From positions 1-44,524 of the forward strand of contig CAJYAI010000019.1 of assembly GCA_913064725.1 (NCBI GenBank): a DNA stretch of 44,524 bases. The letters are read 5' to 3'. Below the pieces are notes generated by a model. It worked only from the letters and a program-made list of their open reading frames with translations, was not told where the DNA came from and ran no database searches. Of the stretch, positions 32,540-42,539 are shown in pieces. Made by a program: the position numbers and the translations under genes. Source of the DNA: an uncultured Alteromonadaceae bacterium. GTDB taxonomy: Bacteria; Pseudomonadota; Gammaproteobacteria; Pseudomonadales; Halieaceae. How positions within the stretch are numbered: the first letter of the stretch is position 1; each line of letters begins with the position of its first letter.

Positions 32540-32548
32540 TGGCATAAT
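32540..32548 (+). promoter_or_regulatory. possible extended -10 promoter of the acyltransferase gene
   Basis: TGGCATAAT, the same nonamer as seen before gyrB, 33 bases before the ATG of the acyltransferase gene in the 88-base divergent gap. No -35 is evident. Confidence 0.3.
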
Positions 32549-32580
32549 ATGCAGGAGCCCGGCGAATTAAGCCTATATCG

Positions 32581-33534
32581 ATGCCAAAAAATCGCAATTC
32601 ATGCACATTTCGACTGAAAGATGGCGCTGCAGCTGTCGTCTTGCGCGGCGTACTGCAGCTGTCCGCGCTGTTTCCGCTGGAGGTTGCGCGCGGCTTTGGA
32701 CGTTTGGTAGCCAAATTAATATATCGTGCGAACACGTACCCAGTCAGAGTAGTCCGCACAAATATTGCATTGGCTTATCCCGACTGGACCGACGATCAGA
32801 GGGAGGAGTTGGTCCGCGACGCTGTTGTTGAACAGGGTGCGCTGTTATTGGAGTTGGGACATGTCTGGCGTCGACCGCTCGCTTATGTGGTCTCTCGGTT
32901 GCGGGTGGTAGGTATTGAGCATCTGGACGCCGCTGCCGCTCACGGAAGCGGCGTCCTAGTGTTAGCGCCACATGTTGGCAACTGGGAGGTAATACCCTAT
33001 CACTTGGTTACCCAGGGTGAATTTTTGGGCTTGTTTGAACCACCGAAGTTGCCGTCAATTGGTGAGGTTGTCTTGAAGGCGAGACAACGCCCTGGGGGCG
33101 CGTATGTACCAACGACGCCGAGAGGTCTGGTCCAGCTGGTTAGGCACTTTAAGCGCGGTGGTCTAACAGGGATCTTGCCTGATCAAGTACCATCACATGA
33201 GTCGAGCGGCTTAAACGTACCGTTTATGGGCGTGGAATGTTTTACGGCGAGTTTATGCGCCAATTTATTGTCGAAATCGGGCGCAGTGGCCGTCATGGCT
33301 GGTGTCTTTCGGGTCAAGGGTGGTTGGGAGCTTTGCTATTTGCCTGTATCCACAGACGTCTACAATGACGATTTAGATTGTGCTTTACGGGCGATAAACA
33401 GTGATATTGAGCACCTTATATCCAAACGAGAAGCGCAGTACCAGTGGTCTTATAAACGTTTTCGAACACTGCCCAAAGGCATGACTAATCACTACGCTGG
33501 TTTGAAAAAATCGAAGAGAGGTCCTTCGACATGA
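32581..33534 (+). CDS. LpxL/HtrB-type lipid A acyltransferase
   Basis: Late acyltransferase family that adds a secondary acyl chain to lipid A at the inner face of the inner membrane. 317 aa. The catalytic HX4E is seen as HVGNWE (His131, Glu136), preceded by [27 protein letters not shown] with the [10 protein letters not shown] segment is the second family motif. The N-terminal hydrophobic region (about 17-48) serves as membrane anchor. Pseudomonas has a homolog at the same place after glyQ. Which acyl chain or position is used cannot be told. The ribosome binding site is weak. Confidence 0.88.
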   Translation: MPKNRNSCTFRLKDGAAAVVLRGVLQLSALFPLEVARGFGRLVAKLIYRANTYPVRVVRTNIALAYPDWTDDQREELVRDAVVEQGALLLELGHVWRRPLAYVVSRLRVVGIEHLDAAAAHGSGVLVLAPHVGNWEVIPYHLVTQGEFLGLFEPPKLPSIGEVVLKARQRPGGAYVPTTPRGLVQLVRHFKRGGLTGILPDQVPSHESSGLNVPFMGVECFTASLCANLLSKSGAVAVMAGVFRVKGGWELCYLPVSTDVYNDDLDCALRAINSDIEHLISKREAQYQWSYKRFRTLPKGMTNHYAGLKKSKRGPST

Positions 33535-34337
33535 ACGTGTATACCGGGAAAATTCTAGGCACGCTACTGGGGTTCCTCGCTCTTGGCGTCATAGGAGGGC
33601 TGGTTGGTTTCTTCGTGGGCCACTTATTTGATTCGGGCTTAGTGCGCGCCATTCGGATGACAGGACCAGACGGTCTTCATGCATTGCAGCAGGAGTTCTT
33701 TGATACCACCTTCGTCATGTTGGGTTACGTAGCAAAAGCGGACGGTAGAGTATCGGAGTCCGAGGTAGCGCAGGCAGAGGCGATGTTCGCCCAGTTGCGG
33801 CTGACGCCATCGCAAAGGGCATCCGCAATTAAACGTTTTAAGCGGGGTTCTGAACCCGAGTTTGACCCTTCAGAAGAGCTTGCGCGTTTTAGGCGAACCG
33901 CATCACTTCGACCTCAAACGTCACAAACACTCATGCTTTTTTTAGTTGGTATGGCCTTGGCAGATGGACGTTTGGACACGGCTGAGCGGGAGACTTTGTC
34001 GCGTGTTGCGCGCATGCTGGGAATGTCCGATGCGGCTCTGCAGCGGATTATCAGCATGGTGGCGGCACAGGCGAATTTTGGGAACCAGCGGCAGCAGCGA
34101 CAACAATATCAGCCGCAGCGCAGTCAGCTGTCAGACGCCTATGAAGCGCTCGGTATTAGTGCAGATGCTGACGACCGAGCATTGAAAAAGGCATATCGCC
34201 GCTTGATGAGCGAAAATCACCCGGATAAGTTAAGTGCCAGAGGTGTACCTGAGGAGATGGTGGCTCTTGCGACTCAGCGCTCACAAAATATCACTGCGGC
34301 ATATGATGTGATCAAGGCGTCGCGTGGTCTGAAGTAG
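33531..34337 (+). CDS. djlA: DjlA-like membrane-anchored J-domain co-chaperone
   Basis: Cochaperone that stimulates DnaK at the inner membrane. 268 aa. The N-terminal glycine-rich membrane helix (about residues 9-29) is followed by a TerB-like acidic metal-binding domain (about 55-180) with DGRVSESEVAQAE and DGRLDTAERE as repeated helical motifs. A Gln/Arg-rich linker (NQRQQRQQYQPQR) leads to a C-terminal J domain (about 200-268) with the HPD tripeptide at 230-232. Architecture and length match DjlA. Its ATG overlaps the acyltransferase stop (ATGA). Confidence 0.92.
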   Translation: MNVYTGKILGTLLGFLALGVIGGLVGFFVGHLFDSGLVRAIRMTGPDGLHALQQEFFDTTFVMLGYVAKADGRVSESEVAQAEAMFAQLRLTPSQRASAIKRFKRGSEPEFDPSEELARFRRTASLRPQTSQTLMLFLVGMALADGRLDTAERETLSRVARMLGMSDAALQRIISMVAAQANFGNQRQQRQQYQPQRSQLSDAYEALGISADADDRALKKAYRRLMSENHPDKLSARGVPEEMVALATQRSQNITAAYDVIKASRGLK

Positions 34338-34350
34338 TATCAGCGCGTGA

Positions 34351-35799
34351 TCAAGGGCGCCAGAAAGTTGGCGTGAACAGAATCAACAACGTAAAGATCT
34401 CTAGCCGCCCAAGTAGCATGGCAACACATAAAATGACTTTGCCTGGATCGGTGACTGACGCGTAATTGGCGGAGACGGATCCAAGACCAGGCCCCAGATT
34501 GTTAATCGCTGCTGTCACAGCACTCGTCGCCGATAAGAAATCTAGGCCAGTTGCCAGCATACAAAGCACCAGGATAAATGCCGAAAACATATAGACGGCA
34601 AAAAAACTCCAAACTGCGCTCACAACTTCAGGTCTGACTCGTCGGTGGTCCAACTTTAGGGGAATGACGGCGTTGGGGTGTAAGAGCTGTTTTAGTTCGC
34701 GGCGCCCTTGACGGAAGATGAGCAGGATCCGCATGGCTTTCATGCCACCCCCTGTTGAGCCCGCACAGGCGCCCATGACGCTCAACATAATTAAAAATGT
34801 CGGTAAGAACGAGGGCCAGAGCGAAAAATTGTCGCTCGCAAAACCCGTGGTTGTGGCAATAGAAATGGTTTGAAACATACCGTGCGTGATGGCCTTTTCG
34901 ACCGGCAATATATTCATGAACACGAGCGTTGCGCAGGTAACACAAGCCGCGATGAGTACCATCCAAGAAAAGAACTTCGTTTCAGAGTCGAAACGGTAAA
35001 TTTGCGGATTGCGCTTCGTAACAGCGATGAAATGCAAACCAAAATTAACCGCACTGATAAGCATAAACAGACAGGCAATGAGCAAGATAATATCGCTGTC
35101 GAAATAACCCATGCTCGCATCATGGGTGGAGAAACCGCCGATAGCGATGGTCGAAAAGGCGTGACAAACAGCATCGAACATCGTCATACCCGCAGCGTAA
35201 TAGGCAGCAGCACAGGCCACGGTCAATCCCAGATAAATGCTAAAAAGCGCTTTTGCTGTAGATGTAATTCTCGGGGTTAGTCGACTGTCTTTAGCCGGAC
35301 CCGTACTTTCGGCGCGATATAGCTGAACGCCACCAATTCCCAGCATCGGTAGTACAGCGACGGCGAGAACAATAATGCCGATACCTCCCAGCCATTGCAG
35401 CAGCTGGCGATATAGCAGAATCGATGGCGGTAATGAGTCTAAACCTGCCAGCACGGTCGCGCCTGTCGTAGTTAGTCCTGAGACTGATTCAAAAACGGCA
35501 TCGAACACTGACACGCTCATAGCATCGCTGAGGAGAAAAGGTAACGATCCGTATAAACCAAGGACTATCCAGAAAGCTGCTGTGACGAGGAAGCCATCTC
35601 GAATTTGTAGTTCAGAGTTAACGCGCTGTGTAAGTAGGTACAGTACGACACCCGATATAGCTGTTGCGGCGAATGCTTGTCCAAAGACCGAGGCAGTTCC
35701 GTCGTTTTGAACCCAGCCCAACAACATTGAAGGGAGGGTGCCAAGACTGAATAGCATGAGGAGCAAGCCCACAATCCGGATGCACAGCCCGATATTCAT
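34351..35799 (-). CDS. trkH: Trk potassium uptake system, channel subunit TrkH
   Basis: Potassium-translocating membrane subunit. 482 aa, ten or so membrane segments. The four selectivity loops are visible: SGLTTTGATV, FSTIAIGGFSTHD, SIATTTGFASDN and NNLGPGLGSV. GSTGGGMKAMR follows. It starts inside the trkA stop (four-base overlap), so the two Trk parts are made together. Convergent with djlA, 13 bases apart. Confidence 0.97.
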   Translation of the reverse strand: MNIGLCIRIVGLLLMLFSLGTLPSMLLGWVQNDGTASVFGQAFAATAISGVVLYLLTQRVNSELQIRDGFLVTAAFWIVLGLYGSLPFLLSDAMSVSVFDAVFESVSGLTTTGATVLAGLDSLPPSILLYRQLLQWLGGIGIIVLAVAVLPMLGIGGVQLYRAESTGPAKDSRLTPRITSTAKALFSIYLGLTVACAAAYYAAGMTMFDAVCHAFSTIAIGGFSTHDASMGYFDSDIILLIACLFMLISAVNFGLHFIAVTKRNPQIYRFDSETKFFSWMVLIAACVTCATLVFMNILPVEKAITHGMFQTISIATTTGFASDNFSLWPSFLPTFLIMLSVMGACAGSTGGGMKAMRILLIFRQGRRELKQLLHPNAVIPLKLDHRRVRPEVVSAVWSFFAVYMFSAFILVLCMLATGLDFLSATSAVTAAINNLGPGLGSVSANYASVTDPGKVILCVAMLLGRLEIFTLLILFTPTFWRP

Positions 35800-37175
35800 G
35801 TGATGAAGCTACCACCTACCGTGAATAGTTTTTCGACTAGGCTGATCTTCGATGGATCAGTCAAAAATAAGATGACGTGATCGTTCTCTTCTACAACGAT
35901 ATGTCTGTGCGCAATGATAACCTGCTCGTCTCGCAATATAGCCCCGACAGTAGCGCCGGGCGGCAGGTCTAGCTCATCAAGTCGTCGCCCCACCACCTTT
36001 GAGGTTTTAGGGTCGCCATGGGCCGTCATTTCGAGGGCTTCGGCGGCACCACGGCGAAGGGAATGGACCGTACTGATGTCCCCTTTACGCACGTGCGTCA
36101 ACAGACTACTGATCGTAATTTGCTGTGGCGAGATAGCAATATCGATCTCCTGTCCCACCAGTTCAGCGTAAGCTGAGTTGGTAATGAGCGTAATGACTTT
36201 TTTTGCGCCCAGCCGTTTGGCAAGCATCGACATCATGATGTTTGACTCACCATTATTGGTCAGTGCACAAAACACGTCGGTGTTTTCAATGTTTTCTTGC
36301 TGCAAGAGTTTTGAGTCGTTCGCCGTTCCGTTCAGTACGATGCTTTCTTCGAGCTCCTCGGACAACACGCGACACCGATCATAGTTGAGCTCGAGTACTT
36401 TGACTTGGTAATCGCGTTCCAAACGTTTGGCCAGCGCAGCCCCAATTTTGCCACCACCGGCAATCATCACGCGCTTGTAAGGCTCATCGAGTTTTCGCAG
36501 CTCTGACGTAACCGCCCTAATGTTCTCACTTGCCGCAATAAAAAAGGCCTCATCATCAGGCTCAACGACGGTGCTACCCTCTGGGATAATGGCGCTCTCA
36601 GATTTACGGAAGATAGCGGCTACGCGTGTATCGACACTGGGCATGTGCTCCCTAATTTCTTGCAGTTCTCTGCCGACGATAGGTCCGCCCTTCACCGCTC
36701 GCACTGCCACTAAACGGATGTTACCGCCGGCAAAATCTAGCACCTGCAGGGAGCCCGGATTCAAAATTAGCTGGTGAATGGCGTCTGTGACTAGATGTTC
36801 TGGGCTGATTGTGACGTCGACGGGAATCGCGCCTGATCGGAACAGTTTTTTATCCTCGTTGAGGTAATCCACCTCGCGAATTCGACATATTTTTGTCGGT
36901 GTGCGGTACAGGGTGAACGCAATAGCGCAGGCAAGCATGTTGACTTCGTCACTATCTGTGACCGCAATCAACATGTCGGCATCTTCAGCGCCGGCTTCAG
37001 CCAGTGTGGTGGGTTTGGAGGCATCGCCTTTGACGGTTCGGATATCAAGGCGCTCTTGCAATTGGCGCAAAGCCGCATCCGAGTTGTCGACCACGGTGAC
37101 GTCATTCTGCTCATCGGCGAGGTGCTCTGTAAGCGTGCCGCCGACTTGTCCGGCCCCTAATATGATGATCTTCAC
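35796..37175 (-). CDS. trkA: Trk potassium uptake regulator TrkA
   Basis: Cytoplasmic NAD-binding ring controlling TrkH. 459 aa with two RCK units, each an RCK_N plus RCK_C: the first starts MKIIILGAGQVGGTLTEHL, the second at VMIAGGGKIGAALAKRLE (about residue 234). Both Rossmann glycine motifs are intact. GTG start with a TAAGGAA element upstream. Placed after rsmB, with a 128-base gap containing no recognisable terminator. Confidence 0.97.
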   Translation of the reverse strand: MKIIILGAGQVGGTLTEHLADEQNDVTVVDNSDAALRQLQERLDIRTVKGDASKPTTLAEAGAEDADMLIAVTDSDEVNMLACAIAFTLYRTPTKICRIREVDYLNEDKKLFRSGAIPVDVTISPEHLVTDAIHQLILNPGSLQVLDFAGGNIRLVAVRAVKGGPIVGRELQEIREHMPSVDTRVAAIFRKSESAIIPEGSTVVEPDDEAFFIAASENIRAVTSELRKLDEPYKRVMIAGGGKIGAALAKRLERDYQVKVLELNYDRCRVLSEELEESIVLNGTANDSKLLQQENIENTDVFCALTNNGESNIMMSMLAKRLGAKKVITLITNSAYAELVGQEIDIAISPQQITISSLLTHVRKGDISTVHSLRRGAAEALEMTAHGDPKTSKVVGRRLDELDLPPGATVGAILRDEQVIIAHRHIVVEENDHVILFLTDPSKISLVEKLFTVGGSFIT

Positions 37176-37303
37176 GACGCTACCGATTCCTTAGACAACC
37201 GATCAGTAAAGAACGATTGATCTGTGCCGTTTCAATCGGAATGGTACTCCGATTTTCCGCGAACTCCAGATCAATGGCGATTTTCCCGTTCAGGCAGTTC
37301 TCG

Positions 37304-38581
37304 CTATGACTTTATGAGCAACGAATAGTACAAACCGTCGCCCCCGTCGACAGACGGGATGACTTGTTGACCAAAGCGCATGTCGATGCCAACTGTCATC
37401 GGTAGTGGTGAGACGGAGGCATTGGACTCGCGCGCTATGAAGGCATCGATGACGGCATCATTTTCCTGGGGAAGCAGTGAGCAGGTCGCGTACAAAAGCT
37501 GACCACCTGCTGCTAGCTGTAGCCAAGCAGACTGCAGTAGTTCGAGTTGCAGTGATGCAAACTGCTCGACATCTGCCCTTGTCCGAATAACTTTGACATC
37601 GGGGTTTCGTCTCATCACCCCTGTCGCCGAACACGGTACGTCGAGCAAAATAGCATCGAATAGCTCGTTCGCTAGAACCTCTGACAGACAGCGTGCATCC
37701 CCCAGGACTGTTCGAACATTGAGGTTAAGCCTGGCCGCATTTTCCGTGACTTTGCCAAGCCTTGCTTCGGAGACATCCATTGCCGTTACGCGAGCCCCGC
37801 GTTCAGCCAGGTGGCAGGCCTTGCCACCGGGTGCAGCGCAGGCATCAAGCACGCTCATGTCGGCTGTAATCGACAGTAAGTTGGCTGCGTGTTGCGCTGA
37901 AGCATCTTGAACGCTGGAGAATCCCTCTTCAAACAGCGGAACCTGATTGACTGGCATCGGTTTTACAAGCGTCAACGCGTTCAAACCGACATCAATAGAC
38001 GCGACCTCGGCATCCGACAGGAGTACTTGGTAGTCCTCCCTGGACATACGTAGTTGATTAACTCGCAGTGTCAAGGGAGGTCGGCTTTTGCTCGCCCGGC
38101 CAATCTGTTCGAGTTGAGCTGGATAGGTTTTTGCAAGCAACTTAAACAACCACCCAGGTAGGGCTGCACGCTCGGACTCACCAAGTGAAGCCAACATCGC
38201 ATCTCGATCACGTTGATATTGCCTGAGGCAACCGTTGACGAGACGACTAGCCCACCGCTTGCCAAGCTGCTCGCAGCAATCTACTGCTGCCGACACGGAG
38301 GCGTATGCGGGAGTATTGCCCTCGTCGAGTTCATACATGCCCAGGATAAGTACGGCCTCTAGCACCGAATCTTTCGCTTTTAATGGCCGGTCTAGGACTT
38401 GTCGAACAACGCCTTTGTAAAGCGGCCAGAGCCGAAGCGTGCCGTAGACTAACTCACGTAAAAACGGACGCTCACCCGTCGCTACTGTGTTTTCAGCATC
38501 GCTATACACTGTGTTTAACGAGCCGCCTCGAGCCACCTCATCAATTAGACTGGCAGCGACAGCACGAACCGATAGGTTCAT
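37304..38581 (-). CDS. rsmB: 16S rRNA (cytosine967-C5)-methyltransferase RsmB
   Basis: Methylates C967 of 16S rRNA. 425 aa. The N-terminal NusB-like helical domain covers about residues 1-140. The SAM site is in VLDACAAPGGKACHLAERG. The two catalytic cysteines are in LLDVPCSATGVMRRNPDV and LLYATCSLLPQEND. Its ATG overlaps the fmt stop by four bases. Together with fmt and def it is the usual def-fmt-rsmB operon. Confidence 0.97.
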   Translation of the reverse strand: MNLSVRAVAASLIDEVARGGSLNTVYSDAENTVATGERPFLRELVYGTLRLWPLYKGVVRQVLDRPLKAKDSVLEAVLILGMYELDEGNTPAYASVSAAVDCCEQLGKRWASRLVNGCLRQYQRDRDAMLASLGESERAALPGWLFKLLAKTYPAQLEQIGRASKSRPPLTLRVNQLRMSREDYQVLLSDAEVASIDVGLNALTLVKPMPVNQVPLFEEGFSSVQDASAQHAANLLSITADMSVLDACAAPGGKACHLAERGARVTAMDVSEARLGKVTENAARLNLNVRTVLGDARCLSEVLANELFDAILLDVPCSATGVMRRNPDVKVIRTRADVEQFASLQLELLQSAWLQLAAGGQLLYATCSLLPQENDAVIDAFIARESNASVSPLPMTVGIDMRFGQQVIPSVDGGDGLYYSLLIKS

Positions 38582-39555
38582 GTGCTTTTGTGCTCAAAGC
38601 ACGATCCACGAGAAAAGCTTATCTGTTGACCGTTGATGATATCTGCGATCGACATGGGCTTTTTGTTGGGTAATTGCAGTCGGGTAATCGTTACGGCGCC
38701 GGCGCCGGTTTGAACTTTGAGGCCTGTTTTGTCAGAGCTGAGAACCGTACCTGGGGGCGCAAACAATCCGCCATCACCTGAGCCGTCAGATGTATCAGCA
38801 ACCGCCTCCCAAAGTTTGATGCGCTGCCCATCGAGTGAGGTGAAACACACCGGTGCGGGATTAAACGCGCGTACTTTTCGCGCGATGACCTCGGCCGGCT
38901 CGGCCCAATCGATCATAGCCTCGTCTTTTGTAATTTTGTGGGCATAGGTAACGCCCTCACTCGGTTGCGCAACCGCTGTGCTTTGCAAAGAGTCGAGCAA
39001 GTTGAGTGCACTGACGAGCGTTTCTGCGCCCAGTCGCTGGAGATCATAGGTTAGGGATCCGGTCGTATGACTTGGCTCGATGGGCATTTTTGCGGTCATT
39101 AACATGTCACCCGTATCGAGCCCGGGGTCCATCTGCATGATCGTTACGCCGGTCTCTGTATCACCGGACTCTATAGCGCGATGAATGGGCGCTGCGCCGC
39201 GCCAGCGTGGCAGCAGCGATGCATGAACGTTGATACAACCCTGTTTTGGTAGTGCAAGAATTGGGAGTGGCAGTATTAGCCCATAGGCAACCACAATGAG
39301 CAGGTCAGCCTCTAACTCAGCCAATACGGCGACCTCGTCTTGCGTCTTTAAACTGGCGGGTTGAAGCACAGGAAGCGAATGCGATAGCGCCACCTGTTTT
39401 ACGGCGGATGCGGTGAGTTGTTTGCCCCTGCCTGCGGGTCGATCCGGCTGGGTATAGACCGCCACCACATCATGGCGTGATGAGAGGACAGCCTCTAGGT
39501 GCGCTGCCGCGAAAGGCGGTGTACCCGCGAAGACGACCCTGAGTGGTTTTGGCAT
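38578..39555 (-). CDS. fmt: methionyl-tRNA formyltransferase
   Basis: Adds formyl from 10-formyltetrahydrofolate to initiator Met-tRNA. 325 aa. LRVVFAGTPPFAAAHLEAVL begins the Rossmann-like domain. The catalytic Asn, His and folate site are in CINVHASLLPRWRGAAPIHRAI, followed by TGVTIMQMDPGLDTGDML. The C-terminal beta-barrel is present from about residue 205. Six bases after the def stop. Confidence 0.97.
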   Translation of the reverse strand: MPKPLRVVFAGTPPFAAAHLEAVLSSRHDVVAVYTQPDRPAGRGKQLTASAVKQVALSHSLPVLQPASLKTQDEVAVLAELEADLLIVVAYGLILPLPILALPKQGCINVHASLLPRWRGAAPIHRAIESGDTETGVTIMQMDPGLDTGDMLMTAKMPIEPSHTTGSLTYDLQRLGAETLVSALNLLDSLQSTAVAQPSEGVTYAHKITKDEAMIDWAEPAEVIARKVRAFNPAPVCFTSLDGQRIKLWEAVADTSDGSGDGGLFAPPGTVLSSDKTGLKVQTGAGAVTITRLQLPNKKPMSIADIINGQQISFSRGSCFEHKST

Positions 39556-39561
39556 AATGAA

Positions 39562-40068
39562 TTATGCTCTGCGCCGCTGTTCTTTTTCCAGCCGTTGTCT
39601 GATCCGTTGCCGTTTTAGGGGGCTCAAGTAGTCGACAAATAACTTGCCTTGCAGGTGGTCCATCTCGTGCTGCAAACACACGGCTAACAAGCCAGTCAGC
39701 TGTTCATCGATGACATTGCCGTTGCGATCGAGCGCCTTTACCGTAATAGCCTTTGGTCTCTCGACGGACTCACTAAAGCCCGGAACCGACAAACAACCCT
39801 CTTCAAACCCCTCTAGTGAATCATCGGTAATCTTGACCTCAGGATTGATAAATACACGAGGTTCAGTGCGATCACTCGACAGATCGATCACGATGACTTG
39901 CTCGTGAACATCAATTTGCGATGCGGCCAGCCCAATACCGTTGGCGTCATACATTGTCTCAAACATATCATCGATTAGGATTTGGATTCGCGTGTCCACC
40001 ACATCAACTCGCGCTGCGCGCGTGCGCAAGCGCGGATCTGGAAACTCAAGTATCTTTCTTATGGCCAT
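39562..40068 (-). CDS. def: peptide deformylase
   Basis: Removes the formyl group from nascent proteins. 168 aa. All three motifs are present: [17 protein letters not shown] with the metal-binding Cys, and QHEMDHLQG with the two His and the catalytic Glu. First gene of the def-fmt-rsmB unit. Divergent from the LysM gene across 181 bases. Confidence 0.98.
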   Translation of the reverse strand: MAIRKILEFPDPRLRTRAARVDVVDTRIQILIDDMFETMYDANGIGLAASQIDVHEQVIVIDLSSDRTEPRVFINPEVKITDDSLEGFEEGCLSVPGFSESVERPKAITVKALDRNGNVIDEQLTGLLAVCLQHEMDHLQGKLFVDYLSPLKRQRIRQRLEKEQRRRA

Positions 40069-40249
40069 AGTGTCTGCTCAGGCGTTGCAATGGATAAAAA
40101 TGCGGTCAAATGCGCGCTTGGGGCCTTGTAAGGAGCTACATGCCGGCGCAGACTCATCATTATACCGCTAAGTCGCGATACGCCAATCGTCTTGCGTTTG
40201 TGGCTTGCTGTGTGCCGAAAACAGAGGTCACGCGTTCTAAGGGTCGTTC

Positions 40250-41353
40250 ATGCACAAACAAACTGGTAGCAAAGGATGTTTTCGTTGTTTGGTCGGGTTG
40301 TACCGCCTAGCGTTGATCCTGTTGTCACTCAGTCTGCCTTCGGTTGCTCAGGCGCAGAGCACTATTCCTAGTCTTGCTCCTAATCTTGCAGACAGCGCCC
40401 CCGACACTTATGTTGTTCAACAAGGCGATACCTTGTGGGATATTTCAGCCTTATTTCTCGATGAACCTTGGCGCTGGCCTGAGCTTTGGTCGGTAAACCC
40501 CGACGTGCGAGACCCAAACCTCATATACCCGGGCGATGTACTCTATCTGCGATGGGACAACGGAACACCCGGTGTTTACCTATCAGATCGCCCCCGAGTC
40601 GGCGTCACCAAGTTATCTCCAAAGATTAGGACTCGACCGCTCGTCTCAGCGATCTCAGAGATCCCGCGAGATGTTATCGACCCCTTTATTGCATATCACC
40701 GGTTCGAAACTGAGCTCGACACTTCCCGCTTTGCGCGAGTCCTCGGGGGTGCTGACGGCAGGTTGATTTTTGGGCTCGGTGACAGCGTTCATGTGGCCGG
40801 TAACCTTGAGTCAGATATCACGCACTACGATGTGGTCAGGTTGTCAGAGCGGTTGACGGACCCTGTCACCGGTGAGGTCTTGGGTCAGTTGTTAATGTCA
40901 GTCGGTCGGGTTGCACTCTCTCGAGCAGCAGCTAATCAACGTGAGGCGAGTCGTTTCGACGTTATCGGTACGCGGGAGGAGATTCGAGCAGGAGATGTTT
41001 TACTGCCAGTTTATGACGGTGAGGTTGTGTCGCTATTTAAGCCCCGTGCTCCCGACAAACCAGTCACATCCGGCGCTATTCTTTACGTTGACGGCGGCGT
41101 ATCCCAGATTGGCGCTTTGGATGTTGTTGCCACTAACTTAGGTCGGGTGGATGGGGCTGAGGTCGGTCATATCTTAAGTATCACCAAACAAATAACGAAA
41201 ATGCGAGATCCAGAGACTGGCGAGATCTTATCTTTGCCCGTTAAACCCGCGGGAACCCTGATGCTATTTTCGGTTCATGATCAAGCGAGCTTTGGTTTGG
41301 TTTTGGCTGCAAATCAGCCTCTTGCCGTTGGAGATGCCCTCGTAGATCCCTAA
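40250..41353 (+). CDS. tsaP: secreted LysM-domain protein, TsaP-like
   Basis: 367 aa. A signal peptide is visible: a basic N-terminus, hydrophobic core LALILLSLSLP, and cleavage probably after AQA at residue 35. One LysM domain follows (about 54-101: YVVQQGDTLWDISALFLDEPW ending in NLIYPGDVLYL). The rest is beta-rich and unassigned by eye. In Pseudomonas the LysM gene between def and dprA is the homolog of TsaP, a peptidoglycan-binding partner of the type IV pilus secretin; its role outside Neisseria is less clear. The gene symbol rests on domain plus position. Periplasmic. Confidence 0.75.
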   Translation: MHKQTGSKGCFRCLVGLYRLALILLSLSLPSVAQAQSTIPSLAPNLADSAPDTYVVQQGDTLWDISALFLDEPWRWPELWSVNPDVRDPNLIYPGDVLYLRWDNGTPGVYLSDRPRVGVTKLSPKIRTRPLVSAISEIPRDVIDPFIAYHRFETELDTSRFARVLGGADGRLIFGLGDSVHVAGNLESDITHYDVVRLSERLTDPVTGEVLGQLLMSVGRVALSRAAANQREASRFDVIGTREEIRAGDVLLPVYDGEVVSLFKPRAPDKPVTSGAILYVDGGVSQIGALDVVATNLGRVDGAEVGHILSITKQITKMRDPETGEILSLPVKPAGTLMLFSVHDQASFGLVLAANQPLAVGDALVDP

Positions 41354-41399
41354 AACAAAGCCGCAGGATTGCGGTTGCTAGCCAACTCAAGGATGAGTT

Positions 41400-42497
41400 A
41401 TGCCCTACCCTCTGTCTGCCGATCCTATCAGTGTGTCTCGCTGGATTGGTTATTGTCAGTTTCTAAATCATTGTGGCAGCGAGCGGCGTGCCTTAACTGA
41501 GCAGTTCCCGTCTCCGGATCATGTGCTCGATGCACCTGCATCAGTTCCGCTGGCATCGTGGCGCTCCGAGATTATGCGAGGCAGCAAAAGGGACTACAGC
41601 TGTCCACCAGACTCGTGGGTTATGACAATGACAGACGATTTGTACTCGCCGTTGCTAGGCGAGTGCGACGATGCGCCGAGCGTGTTGTTTGGTCGAGGGG
41701 ATTACTCGCAGTTAAACAAACCGGCAATTGCAATTGTCGGTAGCCGGCGGCCCTCCCTCGATGGACGCCTGTTAGCGCAGCGATTTGCCTATGAGCTCGC
41801 GTCAGCTGGATTTGTCATTGTTAGCGGGCTCGCCACTGGGATTGATGCGGCCGCACATCGCGGCGCTTTGGAGGCGGCAGGGCACACAGTGGCCGTGGTG
41901 GCAACCGGAATCGATACAACATACCCAGCCGTAAATCGGACACTATCGGAGACGATAGTAGAAAACGGGGCATTGCTAAGCCAGTTTGTACCCGGAAGTG
42001 CACCGAAGAGACACCACTTTCCTCGTCGGAACAGGACGATTTCTGGCTTAAGTCTGGCGACACTTGTCATCGAAGCAGGCCTTCCCAGCGGCACGCTCAT
42101 TACGGCAACTGCCGCCGCCGAACAAGGACGTGATGTATTTGTACTGCCATGGTCGGTTCGGCACCAAGCGGGTCGAGGGTGTCTCAAGTTATTAATGGAA
42201 GGCGCATTGCTCGCCACCACTCCGGAAGATGTTATCAGAGGGGTAAACTGGCATCGACCCTTGGCCATAGGTCACGCATCTTCAACTCACGTAAGTGTTT
42301 CTGGTGGTGATGGCACATTGCCGAGGACGACGTCCCAAACAGCGCTATTGGAGGCCTTAGGTGACGGTAGCCATTCGTCTGACGATATTGCACGGTTGCT
42401 AAGTCTTGATATCGCTGAGGTGCACCGCGACCTAGTGAAGCTGGAGATCGATGGACAAGTGATGCGCCACGATAGTGGGTGCTGGATCCGCGCGTAA
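41400..42497 (+). CDS. dprA: DNA processing protein DprA
   Basis: Loads RecA onto incoming single-stranded DNA during natural transformation. 365 aa. The Rossmann-like core has AIAIVGSRRPSLDGR, VIVSGLATGIDAAAHRGAL, VVATGIDTTYPAVNR and FPRRNRTISGLSLATLVIEAGLPSGTLITA. A C-terminal winged-helix-like domain (about 305-365) follows. The N-terminal region is divergent from other families. AAGGATGAGTT precedes the ATG. Confidence 0.96.
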   Translation: MPYPLSADPISVSRWIGYCQFLNHCGSERRALTEQFPSPDHVLDAPASVPLASWRSEIMRGSKRDYSCPPDSWVMTMTDDLYSPLLGECDDAPSVLFGRGDYSQLNKPAIAIVGSRRPSLDGRLLAQRFAYELASAGFVIVSGLATGIDAAAHRGALEAAGHTVAVVATGIDTTYPAVNRTLSETIVENGALLSQFVPGSAPKRHHFPRRNRTISGLSLATLVIEAGLPSGTLITATAAAEQGRDVFVLPWSVRHQAGRGCLKLLMEGALLATTPEDVIRGVNWHRPLAIGHASSTHVSVSGGDGTLPRTTSQTALLEALGDGSHSSDDIARLLSLDIAEVHRDLVKLEIDGQVMRHDSGCWIRA

Positions 42498-42539
42498 CTA
42501 ATCTGCGGTATTATCGCTGCCTCGATAGGAGGTGGCACA

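Noticed and set aside
32493-32759. N-terminal extension of glyQ
   Set aside because: No similarity to GlyQ; overlaps the divergent promoter area and the start of the acyltransferase gene.
37234-37254. 7-bp inverted repeat (AATCGGA/TCCGATT) between rsmB and trkA
   Set aside because: No T-run on either side, so not a terminator; no other supporting sign.
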